A stretch of DNA of 64,000 bases from Sepioteuthis lessoniana (GCA_963585895.1 OY757904.1:88874838-88938837), one strand, 5' to 3'; shown: positions 1-13,189, numbered from the stretch's first letter. Program-made: numbers and translations. Notes: generated from the letters alone by a model not told the origin.

Positions 1-949
1 TGGCACGCAGTGTAAGTCACAAGGACTAACAAGTTATTGTATTAGGTTTAGGATTTTTCTGCTTCTTACTTTCGATAGTCTGGTATAAGTCGATCTCAAG
101 TAACGTGTTATGTTCATTATTCGGCTCTTTGCTTTCGGTTTCTCTCTCCCTCTCTCACCCTTCGATAGTCTGATATAAGGTGATCTCAAGTAGCATGCTA
201 TGTTCGTTTTCCTCGGTTTCTCTGCGTAAGGGATTCTGGTATAAAGTCAGGTCTCAGAGCGAAATAAGTCTCTTGGTTGTTCCTCGCTGGTCTCTGACAA
301 TGAAAAAAAAATTCAGCTTATATGTATCTTCTCTTCATCCTAGGGTGGTGGTTTTTGATTTTATCAGTTCTCTCCTAATTTAGATTCCAATAATTAATTA
401 CACACTTCGATTCCGCCTCCACCTTTAGTGTTCGATTTCCTCTTGCCTAATTTGGGTTCTACTTACTAATTTCACTCCTTTCATTCAACCCTCCACCTTC
501 ACATATTTGGTTTCCTCCTACCTTTACACAAAGGGGCAGGTATTGTCTCCTACTTCATCAATATTTCAACTTAACACCATCCCTCATTGTATGCCGTTAA
601 TTCTGTAGCGAGATGATGTGAATAACTGTTACAATTACAACAGTCTCAACAATTGTTTTCTAAATAACTGTGCTCAGCCCACCTACCAGCCATCATTGTC
701 AGGCTTTGTTCCTTTGCTGAACCCGCTTCTCGACTTCGCCTGCCATGAAAAATTAAAATCATATTTCTCTAAACAAAATTGGCCTAAGCAATTTCTCTGG
801 ATTTAGTCAAAATAATTCACTAATATCTCATCTGTCTTTCCCTCAGCATAAAATATTTTCAGTTTATTCTATTCTCACTTTTTGAAATATACTGAGTCAT
901 TCTTCTAAAATCTATTTCGGGTAATCTTCACTTTTCTGATCAATAAATT

Positions 950-951
<2 letters not shown>
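1..951 (+). repeat. Dispersed repeat family A, copy 1 (runs off the left edge)
   Basis: This stretch aligns by eye, with gaps, to 45.9-46.85 kb. Shared blocks include a segment on tgatctcaagtagca, a ctcggtttctctg block, two C/T-rich lines ending in cctttac..aaaggggcagg, and a last block ending in ataaatttact. In both copies the last block runs straight into a microsatellite, here (CT)n. I see no convincing ORF; the small ORF at 618-806 is not supported by the other copy. The unit could be the 3' part of a non-LTR element that ends in a simple repeat, or an LTR-like piece. Strand is arbitrary. Confidence 0.6.

Positions 952-982
<31 letters not shown>
952..982. repeat. (CT)n microsatellite
   Basis: Pure CT dinucleotide run that directly follows the end of repeat family A copy 1. 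Confidence 0.95.
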
Positions 983-986
<4 letters not shown>

Positions 987-3900
987 GACGGCTGAAAACT
1001 GATTAGATGTTGAATTTTACTCGCAATGCACTAACCACATTTGATTTTATTAACTATCTCTATATAAAATGATTATTATTATTTAAATCAGAGGTAAATC
1101 AGAACACACATTCTAATCTAACTTACACTCTACAGGAGATATTTGAAACACATACTTTGAATGTGTAATATGAAAATTCCGCTACTGACAACATAGACGC
1201 CTACAGCAGAGTACATACCAACCAAACCAAGAACCAAATGTAGAGTTCCATGGGAGTCACTTATAACTTAGTTGCCGCGATGGTTGATTGTATTGATTAT
1301 TCTATTATGTGATTTGGTCGGACCGCAAGTTTTTCTGTTAGCTGTTAAGTTAGCTAAAATCTTTGCGAGAAAATGTAAGTCAAATAGAAAAGTTCAAGCG
1401 ACCGTGACCAGGATATGGGGCCTGTCAATTCTACACAAATGAAAACAAAAGATCCACGTCTTGTCACAAGTTTGATTGAGTAAATAGAAACACACGGTAA
1501 AAATTTGGGGACACGTAGGAGATGACGCAATAACTTTGTGAGATGACATCACACTAACGATATCCGGAATTCAAATATGTGAAAATTTGCGAATATTGAA
1601 AAAGTCGTCAGTCGTCAGTTGTCAATTAGAGTCAGTTAGAAGTAGATATCAATTGGGATGAGACGTCGGTCGGTTCAAGGGGGGGTCTTTTTGTGCCTCT
1701 GTTCATAGACTCTTACAGATTTTCTCTCTCTCGTGCTACTGTATCGATTAATATATCTGGATTATAAAACGATGAATGATTAGGACGGATAGAAAGAGAG
1801 TCAGGTGAATCCGTGCTGTCAGCGTGACTTGATGATAATACTTGAAAATCTGCGTATGCTTTGACGAAAGAGATTTTTCAAAGGCTAAGAAATATTTTTA
1901 AAAAATCTATTTGTGCTCTTTTCTTTACTTAAGTTTTCACGGTGTATAAATAGCTTGTGAAATGTTCATGCACCAAAAATTAACACTTTATTTGGAAGAA
2001 ACCATCGCGATTGAAGGAAATGCTTTCTCAACATATTTTTAAGGAAAATAATAGCAGGGAAATTATGAATTCAAGGTCTCTTTACAGATTCTCTGAGTTA
2101 TAAACGTTTCCATCTCTTCAGGTGCACTTTGTATTTCAGTGATTTAAGCATGAAATAAATTCTGATTTCTTTTATATACCTTATTCTTATAATAGTGACA
2201 GAATACTTGTTTAATGTAATAAGAATAATGTCTTTACTTTTCAGTTTGGCTACGCAGATAGATTACTAGCTGATCATTGTTGACTGTCAACAAGGGTGAA
2301 AAAATTCAGTTTATGGTTGCTTCTCAGAATTCACGTTCAGATGATTAATCTTGGATTATGGATTTAGTTAAATATGTCATAGAAATACAAACTCAAATTC
2401 ATCGACATTTTGACAGGAACCATGAACTAGTTAAGGCAGTATTATAAAGATCAGGTTGTGTTCCGGGTAAAGGTTATTAAAGTAGCACATGGCATTTCTC
2501 GATACTCGAGAGACAATGAAAGAGTGATTCCATTCTAGTCGACCGATCACTTCAAAAACTAATGGAAATGCAACAAAAATTATATCTCTCATCAGATCAG
2601 ATTGATGTTCGGCAATCGGAATCATTGTTGATGAATATACATTGATCAGCAGATTTTCAATTAGGGTTACCAACTTGAAAATAAATTATCTCAAAAAACG
2701 TTTGCAAAGGAATTTTGCGTAAAAAATGAATCTCACCTGATCAATTCCTGTTTCCAAAATCTAACGGCGGGTTTGCTATTTGAAAACTATTGATCATATT
2801 TGTTGTAAACCAACGGAAGGAAATGTCAATGGAAGCCTTCTAACATACTACCCAGATATAGAAATAATGACTTCATTGATGTTTTTTTCAAAAGGAAACG
2901 ATTTTAAAAATTAGAAATATGATTTGTAATTGATAATATTTTTATGCAGCGTTATCACTCAATAGACAGACTTTGTCTTAATCAGCCATAATAAAGTTTA
3001 GTATTTGCAAAATCTAATGGTCGAATTCTGGTCAGTTCTTCTGTTTATGTTTCTCTAAATAGAAGTATATCGAGACGATTGCCGATTCTTCTGTAATTGC
3101 AATTTATATCAAGTCGATTGCAGTGACGACTGTATATGTTAGAGTGGTAACAATAATAGTTCATTTGTTTTATCAACGTATTCAATAAAGTTAAATGCCC
3201 AATAGAAAATCTCAGATAAGTTAAAAGAAAATAAATTGGAGTCTAAGGTATCGATAAATATAGCCTGAAGGAATCAGATTATGCAAGATCACAAATAAAC
3301 CATAGGTAAGTTTGAGTGGCAAAATATCATTAGAAATGTATAATTATCGTTGATTTCCCTATATACAGCGCACTTCTTTCATCTTGAAGTATCTCTTCTT
3401 TTCTCATTTTCGTCTTATCTGGCGATCTTTCGTTAGACAGAAAGTACTGCGTGAAATAGATTAGAACTGTTTTTTTTTTCTTGAAATTTCACTCTGAAAT
3501 CGAGGGTGTCGCGTTGGACGTGCAAGTGTAATACACACGGCAATCTAAGGTGTTAACTAAGACAAGTTTGGACACGAAACCGCAAATTTGAAGCACCTTG
3601 TGTAAATTGAAGTCAGAAGTAATTATCGGCAAGACTAGATCGCTGCTAAGTATCATCTCTTGCCTCCTTAATGACAAGGTTGAAATTGAAACTTGTCATG
3701 TTTTCATGAACGTATTTGAAAAGAAATGTTGTGTATATAAGTCTGCAATCTAAAAAATGATAGATGATCTCCGTTATAAAAAAAGATAACAATAAGTTTG
3801 TCGTCCAACTTCTACATATAAGTAATTATCAGCTTAGAATCTTCTGCTTTAAAACTGATACTCACCAATTAAAATTAATTCTATATAACTTATCTTTACT

Positions 3901-4197
3901 GTGAACATAAAAGATTATGCGTTCCTGAGAAAATTGGAAAAGGATTAAACCTTTAATTGTCAAATAATCTCTAAAATGGTTATGTAATTACATTCAAAGA
4001 TTTTAAAGACAAATGTACACTTAAAAATATCCTAGATCAGCATTATTATTGGTAGGGGGTACTTTTTATACATTTCATTGAAAAGCTAGAATTATTGTAA
4101 ACTTCTGTCTTGATAAATGACATTCATAAAAGAAAATTTTATTTTTAAATCCTGCTGACGTTCATTTCTTTGTTGTTTTCACATTTACAGGCATAAT
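983..4197. other. AT-rich non-coding stretch, no gene seen
   Basis: No ORF above 80 codons and no recognised protein motif. A short block near 1399-1418 resembles the primer-binding-site sequence found after the 5' LTR of many Gypsy elements, but I find no matching LTR pair. A G7 run lies near 1680. The small minus-strand ORFs at 2431-2673 and 3489-3677 have no recognisable content. Confidence 0.6.
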
Positions 4198-4388
4198 TGA
4201 GATCTTCTTATACCCTGTATATAAGTTCCAAGATACCACGTGCGTGATAGAATACGTGGATAATAGGAAACTTTATTTTTCAGTTATGTCCCAAAGATTT
4301 TAGCGAAAATTCGACATCCTATTTTAAGAACATAATTCATCCTCTACAAGGTGTACCAGCACGGATTCCATTCACACACACACGCGCA

Positions 4389-4452
<64 letters not shown>

Positions 4453-5963
4453 CTATCTCACCCACAAGGTATTCACTGTTCGCAAAGAGCTTATGAATGT
4501 ATTTGCTGCTCGACCAACATTCGTGTGCCCATGGAGAACGTCGCTTATAAGTTCTTCCATACTGCATTTCCCAAAATGTCTTCATCTTACATGGATGGCT
4601 TGTGAGATGGGTGATAATTGACCATACAGCTATTTGTTAGCTTTTTAAAGTGATTTGTAAGTCTTCTCTTGCTTTTTTGTGAAAGAAAATCCAGAATTTT
4701 AGTACAAAAAATATAATAAAATAATAGATAAATAAAACAAAATGTTGAGAACAGTCCAATAGCGATAACACGCTATTGATATTTGTGACTGAAATTAATA
4801 CATAGTAAACCGAATTACTGAAAGAAGGGATACAACTCCTCACTTACAAATAAATATATTTGACTTACAAAAAATATTTCAGTTGATAAAGAACGATTTT
4901 TCCCACCGCATTTTTATTGCTTCTTATGAATCTTTCGTCTTTACAAAGATATGTATTATTAGACATTCAAACAAAATCAGCTTTGAGGAGTATTAATCAA
5001 CCCTAGACTATTTGTTGATAAATACATTCAGTGAACTGTCTGACGTAAAGTAGGCTTCGATTTATTTCGTTCATTGGTGCTGAAATGTGTTATATCATTA
5101 TTTTATAAATGCCCAATGATGGAAATCAAAAGACTTGATGTTTTCACAATATTTTGATGCCAGAAAAAATATGATTAAAATTTTTTTCAGGATGAGTTGT
5201 GAGTGGTTTTCCACTTAGACTTTTGTGCTTGCATCCATTAAATTAATTCTTTTTTCCTGCTTTCGAAGTTCCGTCGAATTTTTAACCTCTCGTACAATTG
5301 TCAAACTGAGTGAGTTGCGATAAAAAGTAGGTCGAGTTAGGAAGATGAAGGATAACTTTCGGTTAATTTGTCTGGCAAATATTTCCCAGTTATCCAAATT
5401 TCAATTAATTATAAAGTGATATTAAACCGACGATAAAAAGTGAACGATTTTATGAGATACATAAACTGAACATGAAAAAAATCCAAAGACTAAACAACTG
5501 CATTGGAAGATAATCATCAAATTCTGAAAAAACATAGGAACATTGATACAAATGAGACAAATTAGTACTACGTCCAGAATATTACACAATCTTCTCTTTG
5601 ATGGAAGTTTTCTTATCACTCTTTGAATATTAAAAGAATATTTTTACTATCGAAATCGTAATTGATAACAGTCGATTTAAAAAACCGCTAAAGTTATTTC
5701 AATACGCAAAGCCCCAAGATGTAAATGCGAGTCGTACCATGTTTTGGCTATTTCAAAATCGAGAAGTATGGCAATTAAACAGTGTCAAATTTAATCAACC
5801 TTTATTTCGCAAAGTAATGCAGAAGTTTAATAAACTAAAGGGCCAAAATTCGCAAGAAATGAAAAATTCATAAAGATACATTTGATCACTAAATCTTTCA
5901 CGCACGTATTCTATCACGCACGTGGTATCTTGGAACTTATATACAGGGTATAAGAAGATCTCA
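4198..5963. mobile_element. 1.77 kb element with perfect 60 bp terminal inverted repeats
   Basis: Positions 4199-4258 are the exact reverse complement of 5903-5962. The repeat starts gagatcttcttataccctg and ends in gatagaatacgtg. Sequence inside the two arms is unrelated. The match may extend one base outward (4198 and 5963); flanks read ..cataat on the left and gtaatt.. on the right, so a target duplication is possible but not clear. There is no credible transposase inside; the longest ORFs are 60-84 codons and one of them only spans the internal (CT)n/(CTAT)n tract. The best reading is a non-autonomous DNA transposon. A local inverted duplication of 60 bp is the alternative. Strand cannot be set. 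Confidence 0.7.
4374..4459. repeat. (CA)n, (CT)n and (CTAT)n compound microsatellite
   Basis: A short CA run is followed by (CT)n at 4391-4434 and a CTAT tetranucleotide run to 4459, all inside the inverted-repeat element. Confidence 0.95.
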
Positions 5964-8735
5964 GTAATTGTAAAACACTACGTAATAAATACTAGAAATC
6001 TTCTAATGTATGCATACACTCTAGATACTTTTGTCTCTAAAAAGCTCTCAGGTAAATTGAAATAAGAATATGTATAATTTGTTTTTATGTAGGAAACTTT
6101 TCAATAATAACTTAATAATTTTCTGGGGTGTAATCTTTACAAGAACTGGCAAATAAAAAAAAAACGTATAACTAATTATCAAATTTGAAGTCCAGAAAAT
6201 CAACGTTGGAAGACAAAAATCTATATTTTCTATGAGACATTGCGACAAATTTGAGAATCTCCCAAACTTTCTTCCTTTATCATTCCTTATACACAATCTT
6301 TATATGACTAATAGTTATGTAAAAATATGCATAACACTTTTTGTTCATTTCAGCTAATCTTTAAATTGTGAGGAATATAATTAATGTTACCAATATTCTA
6401 CTAATGCTGATAGTTCTGATATTTGAGTCATAAACACTTATAACTAATGTGCTTTTTTACATCGAAGTCTTAATAAATTTATATACTTTTAATGGGGTAA
6501 AATGCTACATTATTGAAGGTTATGATTGAATAATAATTGAAATGGTATAAATATTGCTCGTTTAAAATAATGAATGTAACGATTGAAAGGAAAACCTTAA
6601 TAGAATCTAGCTATCCTGACTTAAGATGTCATCCAAGTAAAACTCTGAAGTTGAAAGTTTGGGACACATGCAACCACGCGTACAAGAACTTATATCTTAG
6701 AAGTTTGGGAAAATGGTTCATGCAAGACTTTCACGACAGTTTACAATGTCAAAGAAATAATGCTAAGTATCTGATATTTTATTTGAAAATTATGAAACTC
6801 CATTAAATGAACTCTCACAAGAACATTATGAAATGGTTGTTGAGACGAATATATTCCGTAAAGGATGATATAATGTATAGTGCGCCCATCACCACTACCA
6901 CCCCCACACACACACTCATAAACACACGGCTTAGGGAAACAAAATCAAACTAGCTGATGTAAGACGTCAAGATTTGGATCAAAAATGTTTAAAAAAATCT
7001 CTTCTGTTTATTTCATTTTTCAAAATAATGTCTAATTAACAATTTTTTGTAGTTAGTTAAAAATTTGTATCGAATGCTTACAAACATCAATTCTTGATAT
7101 AAAAAAACAACCGAAAGAACAAAATAAAAAAGGGATATGTCAATTCTATTTTTAATATTTTTGTCGTGAGATTCTATGAATTTTGAAGGATTAAAAAAGA
7201 TTTATCAATATAAACATTTTTGGTTCTTGCTGATTTTTAGCAGTGGTATTATGTAATTATTTTACATATCCACTTTGAAAAAAGGACTATAAACTGAATT
7301 TGTAATCTAGAACAACTTATAAACCGACATCTTTAAGGTTAAATTAAATGGGAATACTTGTTTCAGCTAGATTAACAATTCGTTTGTTTTTCTTTTAAAG
7401 TTTGTAATTTTATAAACGGTTACTTGGGTTTTCAAGCAACGTGACTTTTTAATGATTTTTCTTTATTTTAAGATACCCACCTTCTGTGACAGACCACTTT
7501 CCTTATGAGGAACTGCTTTTTAAGTTAACAAATTTCCCTGAGTTCAATAAATATGCATACTAATGTTCGATGTCAAACCGTTTGACCGTCTGTAAAAGAC
7601 AGACTGAGAAACTACCGCAATTATTGATAAAAAGCATACACTTATAAGTTCATTCTCATTTAGGGACATTTTGTTTGAAACTTCTGCACGTATTAAACAT
7701 CTATATTTATGCAATGAACTTTTCTCTATGAAATGTACGGAAATGACACATGCAATATATTGGATAGAATTGGTTATAGTAAAAGCTTGTTGACCTTAAC
7801 TACTGCAACAATCGTATCGTAAGTAAAACTAGTAAGAATAGATATTGCAGGAAAAAAATTTTCTTTATATAACTTGGACGCCAAAATCTCTGTGTGTGTA
7901 TGAACGAGAGAGAGGGATAGATTGATAGATATAGAGAGAGGGGGGAGAGCTGTAAAAGTAATTCAAGCAATTCAAGTAGCAACATGATTCGCTTTTAGAC
8001 GAGTTTTTAGGAAAGGTCTAAATGATAATAGATTAATAATTCCTATACAACTAAAGAAAGCAAATGCGCATCGTATACCGTTTACCTTTTCCCAAATGCA
8101 AGACTGGATTACACAGTTGAGAATAAAATGAAGTCAAAGATGTGGCAGATACAACAGTAGTGTTCACTTTTTGAGAAAATATAGAATATGTCAGTGAGAA
8201 GAAATGCAAAAAATAATTCGGAAAACTTATAAAACATCCATTCAAAGGTTTTTATTCTAATCTTTAACTAAGTCATTATAAACAGAATATTCAGTTCTAT
8301 CATTATAATTAAATTAATTGTAGAAAGTGCTCACAATGGATGAAAAAGAATTATCATCGGAGATGCAACAAGACTTCGACAACGAAAGTAAAAACTAAGA
8401 TTTACCCAAAATCAAAAATATTGTGTTCGTTATTTTGATAATGTCAGGCACAGAAAAGCACGCCAATTGCTCAAAACAAAATTAAAAGAACGAGAATAAA
8501 TTTGGAAATATAATTTAGTGCTGCACAGAATTCATATTGGATTTAATATCAAATTTTTCTGAAACAATATATCAATTTTCATTATCTGGTGAATAAAATG
8601 CGGTAAAATCGCTGTAAAATGAAATCTGAAAATTAACTTCGTAAATCCTAATAGCATTTTATTCTTGAAAAAAGTAATACCTTTTTTACGGCAATCCGTC
8701 AGGGAAATGCTGGATCATGGACTTGTGATGAATAG
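5964..8735. other. AT-rich non-coding stretch, no gene seen
   Basis: The longest ORF, 89 codons at 6537-6806, has no recognisable motif and ordinary AT-rich composition, so I do not call it. A purine-rich GA tract lies at about 7900-7950. Nothing else supports a feature. Confidence 0.6.
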
Positions 8736-8947
8736 CTTGTTTTCTTTGTTTAATGGTATACCCACCTTCGTGGGTATTTTAATGCCAAAGCAACTCCTGT
8801 AGAACAGCAGTGATACTATTTACTCTAAAGCTGGGGATAAAGGAATCCATAACTTTCTAAAGGGCATTAGTGAACGTAATTGCGCGAATGGAGATCGAAC
8901 TCGCTTACTTTAAGGCCACAGTCCACTACTTTAGCTATTACTCCCCC
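8736..8947 (-). mobile_element. tRNA-derived SINE (octopus OR-like type)
   Basis: On the minus strand the unit starts with a tRNA-like head: an A-box-like tagctaaagtagtgg near the 5' end and a B box gcgagttcgatctcc near 8886-8900. The body carries the cttta..atccccagc segment shared by the other SINEs here. The 3' end holds acccacgaaggtgggtatacc followed by attaaacaaag, which resembles the tail of the SINE at 39.85-40.10 kb. No clear target duplication is visible. Confidence 0.75.
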
Positions 8948-8960
8948 TTTACTAGTATTA

Positions 8961-9026
8961 ATAAAGATCTATCGAGTCAGAAAGTAGTTAAATGTTTAAC
9001 TACTTTTTGACTCGATAGGTCTTTAT
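8961..9026. repeat. Near-perfect 32 bp inverted repeat (hairpin)
   Basis: Arm 8961-8992 pairs with arm 8995-9026 at 30 of 32 positions, separated by only two bases. The core reads ctatcgagtca in one arm and tgactcgatag in the other. It lies 14 bp beyond the 5' end of the minus-strand SINE. Confidence 0.85.
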
Positions 9027-9263
9027 CAATGTATTGCTTCAAAAATAACTGTTTCTATTGTGGCAAATTTCTAGAAACCAGTTCCTCACAACTGAAACCT
9101 TAATTTTGATATGATCATTCTTTATTTAATTTTTATAAGTAAATAGAAGAGCAATTAATGTAACGTTAGATTTTTTTTCAATATAAAGCACAAAAATTTA
9201 TTTATACACAGAATATAACTGTCCTTTATATTTACATATGTCGATTAAGTAAACTGATTTCAT

Positions 9264-9294
<31 letters not shown>

Positions 9295-10079
9295 TGTGAA
9301 AAACAAAGCGAAGAGATTATACGTTCAAAAGAAAGAGAAAATTGAAAAAAGAAAGTAAGAGTACAAGGTAATGCAGTTATAGTGAAGGAGGAAAGGAAGT
9401 AAGCGTAAAAGCAAATGAAAGGTTAAATATTGATTTTATAAGTAAATAACCCCGTTATAGATGACCGTAATTATGGAAATTATGCAAATAATTTTAAAAA
9501 ATTCACATCGATTTGGGGTTTTTTGAGGGTGATGTTTTGTTTTGGATTTTCGATTTTTTTTTTCAAAACGCAAAGACCAAATAAGAATATGAATTTAACT
9601 TTAGCAGGACTGAATCTTTCCCTGTAAGTGCCATGTGTTTAATGTTTATTAAAATAATGATCGTTTAAAGACGTTAGTGTCATAAACAAATAAGCAATTA
9701 GACTCTACGAAACTATATGTTCGACTTACGCAACCAAATCCTTAATAATGAGTATTATTCTCACTGAGTGTCTCGTATTTGCAACTTAATATCGAAGTTA
9801 GGTGAAGCTTTGTTAATAATCATATATGATTGCAAGATAATGAATAGCAAACTAATCTTGCAGCTCTGTGACTAATAAAGAAATGAGCTCGATCTTCAGT
9901 TTTTGGTCTTTTCCCTTTAGATAATTATATAGTTGAAAAGAAAAGACCACCTAGCTTGATAACTCGAACTCTTAACCCACAGCAGTTAATTTGACTTTTT
10001 AAAAGGTTTAGAAGTGGTAAATTTCCCTTGAGAAATATCCTATAATAGGCTTTTAATAATTTACTTTTATACTATTGTG
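9027..10079. other. Non-coding stretch with a (GAAA)n microsatellite
   Basis: A GAAA tetranucleotide run occupies 9264-9292 and purine-rich sequence follows to about 9420. I see no gene. Confidence 0.7.
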
Positions 10080-10099
10080 GTTGAACAATGAACTAAAAC

Positions 10100-10770
10100 A
10101 CTGGATCCAAGTAATCCACCGGTTTACTACAAATTCAAAAGTTGCCGAAACAAGAAAAATGGATGTTCTATTCATAAAACTTCAGATTTCCAGCAGATAC
10201 TTTGCTGATATTCAATATTTTATGACAATCCTTTTATTATACCATTAATTTCTCCTAAACTCACAAAATAATTAGCAGAAAAAATAACCCCAAATAATTA
10301 TAAACTTTTGTACATATTTTGTCGTAGGAACCTTAGTGCCTCCAAACAAATTTCTTCTAATTTTGTCAAATCTGATGATGGTATGTTTTCCCAGAATAAA
10401 ATGGGCTTATCGATATGTTAATTTGCAGATGCTATACAAATTACAGCCTTGGGAAGGATCAGCATCCTTTGTCATATGTCTGTAGTAATAGTATTTTTGT
10501 TACTTTCACTTCAGCCGCTTTCAAATTACTCACGAGATCCTTTATGAAAATATTTCCGTTATTTTCATCAGTTCTGAAAAAGTTAGATTCTGATGTTACC
10601 AATACTTTCTTCTTTCTACCATATCCTGGTTTATTTGCAACAATATTTTTAATCTGAAGTTTTAGAATGATGTTTTTAACTGTTGATTTTGAGATGGTAA
10701 ATCGTTTATAAATGGCTTATAATTCCTTTATATCTACTTTCAGAGTTATTGAACCAAATAATCTTGATTC
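10100..10770 (-). pseudogene. Degenerate Tc1-like transposase
   Basis: Minus-strand translation between about 10760 and 10410 reads like the paired helix-turn-helix of Tc1 transposases: a block ending RFTISKSTVKN, then a VANKPGYGRKKKV segment in the place of the usual basic GRP..K linker, then the second helix region ending NLKAAEVKVTK. Farther along, near 10300-10200, LFGVIFSANYFVSLGEINGI resembles the VWG.FSA..G strand that precedes the second catalytic Asp. Stops and frame changes separate the parts, and I cannot find the DDE residues with confidence. No terminal inverted repeats were recognised. It is a dead copy; the Tc1 assignment rests on motif order, not on an alignment. Confidence 0.5.
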
Positions 10771-11168
10771 TAAATTCTAAATTATATCCAGATGTCTTCA
10801 CTGCTATCCAAAAATGTGGAAATCCTACTCCCCAGAATATTCTATATTTTATGTTGATTTGACAAAAATCACCGCACTGGATTTTTCTGGAAATAAACAT
10901 TCTTTTTACTCATTTTATTTCATATTCATCCCTTCCTTGTACATGAAAAACGATAATTTTTCCGATAATACTGTTAAGATGGTATTAATCTTGAATATGA
11001 TATTTTTCAGTTTTGTAATTCTTATTTAAATAAACATTCTAGAAAGCTCTTATTCTCTATTCCACCTAGTAGGAAAAATTGATTGCAATAATATGTTAAA
11101 GAATATTTTCCTGGACTAAAGCAACTAACATTAGTGAAATAATTTCAGTTATGTCATACAAACATAAA

Positions 11169-11171
<3 letters not shown>

Positions 11172-11260
<89 letters not shown>
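11172..11260. repeat. (TA)n-(TG)n compound microsatellite
   Basis: TA repeats at 11172-11209 pass directly into TG repeats at 11209-11260. The same TA-then-TG order is found at 43.9-44.03 kb. Confidence 0.95.
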
Positions 11261-11264
<4 letters not shown>

Positions 11265-12849
11265 GTGCTCCTAATGTAAATGCTTCTATTTATTTCCAAG
11301 GAAAATACAACTGATAAAAAAAGAAAAATAATATCTTTGGGATAAGTTTTAACCTCTAAAACATTTTCCACATAGCAACAAGCACTGATCATGTTTTTCG
11401 CCATGAACAAAACCCTACATGCCATGCTCGTAACAATTTGCCCCATCTGAGATAACTCACTTTTTAATGCAACGATGATGTCGTCTTTGTTTAGAAAACT
11501 TTGTCAGCGTTGTTCACTTTTCATCACCCCTATTCGCGCAGATGAGCCGATTAACGTTTTTTAGAACGTGGCTTGTCATTCACATAATTGTCGTCAATGC
11601 AGGAACTGTGCTTTCATTCATTGTTTGGTCTCCGAAAACGTTCAGTAAGAATTTGTTTCACGTGAATGACTTCAATGACATGCCTCCGTTTTTATGTTAG
11701 CTGCTAATTAGACTGACTGCTACTGAGTTTATATCGATAAAAAGGCCAAAAACTTATCGATTATTAGCGAAAGCTTTAGCCTCTTCTCTCTTATCCCCAA
11801 GAATGATGTTGGGCTGAAAAATGATTGAACAAAAGAGGCATTATTTTCGGTGCAACCTTGTTACGTGTGCGGCACGCAAGTTCTAATTCATTGCAGACAA
11901 AAATACATAACCAATCGTATAGACAATATTAGAAAACAGTGTTTTGTAACTGAAAAAATTTATGAAAGTAGTAAATAATACATTAATTTCTTATCGATCG
12001 TTCTTTGCGACAAATTCATACCTTCTTTTAAAAAAGAATCGGTTCCTCTCCAGGGTGACATTTAACCCGAAAGTAAAATTCCATTGGTGTCTTCTATTCA
12101 CAATTCAGAAAAAAATTCATCAGTGCATATACTGCAAGCGGAGAATGAACGTTTGAAAATCTACTTTTGAGACATGATTTTGTTGGATGTTGGATGACCT
12201 TTCTGGTTGATCTTATGGCACACCGACAGTACCTTATAAGACAAAGTCAGCCTTGACATTTCAACTTGAGAGAGAGGGGGGGAGTGTAATTACTGCTGCT
12301 AATGTATTTTACGTCAATTCAAAATGAAAAATGGCAGGGGAAAACGTAAAAAGATAGAACCAGAGAAAATAAACACTAAGCTGAACAGAGATTTTACAAA
12401 ACAGTCAAGAGAGTAATGATCAAGATCCGAATAAAATTCTTCTCGTGAACTCATCTAAATAAAAGATTCTTTTTTAATCTTTTTATCATTTATTAAGTGT
12501 ATGCGTGGGACATGCCCGACATTTTTGTTGCTTTTATTTCTAATAATCAGTGTGCCACCATTTTTCTTTCTTTTTTCTTTTTTTTTTTCCATATAGACTT
12601 ATACGGAGTTTCCTATGAGATGAGATTTTACTTGTGAGTAGTTGGTGTTATCCAATGCTTACAATCAAGTAATTTTTTTATCAAGATTTCCTCTTGTTAA
12701 AAGAACAGAAGAACAAATAAAAAAAGTTGATTTCTTGTTGTGTAACTGTTATCGTTTTAGGAAACGAGTTCAAATGCTGGATGAGGCTGTTTTGCATTTC
12801 TCATTTTCTCAAATACTCTTGGGAACAGTATGAAACTAACTATTCTCTT
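11261..12849. other. Non-coding stretch, no gene seen
   Basis: ORFs of 63-64 codons at 11962-12156 and 12642-12833 have no recognisable motif. A short GA tract lies at 12270-12285 and a T/C-rich tract near 12563-12590. Confidence 0.6.
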
Positions 12850-12950
12850 TCTAATGTAAATAATAGGATAGACTTGGTATGTTAACCGGACTAGGAGAAC
12901 GAAAACTGAATTCAAACCAGATGAATTCCGCTTAGAAATTGCCGTAGCCT
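12850..12950 (+). mobile_element. Diverged SINE body fragment
   Basis: The segment reads like the 3' body of the SINE at 32.89-33.18 kb: ..taataggatagactt, then ggactaggagaac, gaattcaaacc and ctccgctta-like aattccgctta. The tRNA head is missing and divergence is high. Confidence 0.6.
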
Positions 12951-13006
12951 GTTAGGGGCTAGAAAGAAGATGCAGAAGAAAAGAAAGTAGATGGAACACG
13001 TGTACT

Positions 13007-13066
13007 AAATACACAAAAAATAAGTGTTAGTACAGCAAATACACAAAAAATAAGTGTTAGTACAAC
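13007..13066. repeat. Two tandem 30 bp units
   Basis: 13007-13036 and 13037-13066 are the same 30 bp unit (beginning aaatacacaaaaaataag) with one difference. They lie just outside the left LTR-like end of the retroelement that follows. Confidence 0.9.
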
Positions 13067-13108
13067 AAGTAGAAGTGTTCGTCCGAAACATGTCAGGTTC
13101 GACTGTTG

Positions 13109-13180
13109 GGAGGAAGTCTATACGAGAGTAGAGCGGGTTAGAGAAGGAGTCCATTATCGTGTAGATAGGTCACCATAATA
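13109..13180 (-). mobile_element. 3' LTR (partial) of the minus-strand LTR retroelement
   Basis: The end cattatcgtgtagataggt..accataa is shared with 18165-18200. On the minus strand the LTR would begin TATTATGGTGACC, and the bases just before it (13181-13189, ccccctcct on plus) give a purine tract aggaggggg, as expected for a polypurine tract. The rest aligns with gaps to 18114-18165. The outer LTR boundary is not certain. Confidence 0.6.
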
Positions 13181-13189
13181 CCCCCTCCT

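Noticed and set aside
1399..1420. Gypsy-like primer-binding site suggesting an LTR to the left
   Set aside because: No matching second LTR and no gag motif downstream; similarity too short to call.
6537..6806. 89-codon ORF as a possible small gene
   Set aside because: No motif, no codon pattern that differs from the surrounding DNA, no second copy.
11096..11446. 116-codon minus-strand ORF
   Set aside because: Built around His-Thr and Tyr-Ile repeats from the (TG)n-(TA)n tract; no real coding content.
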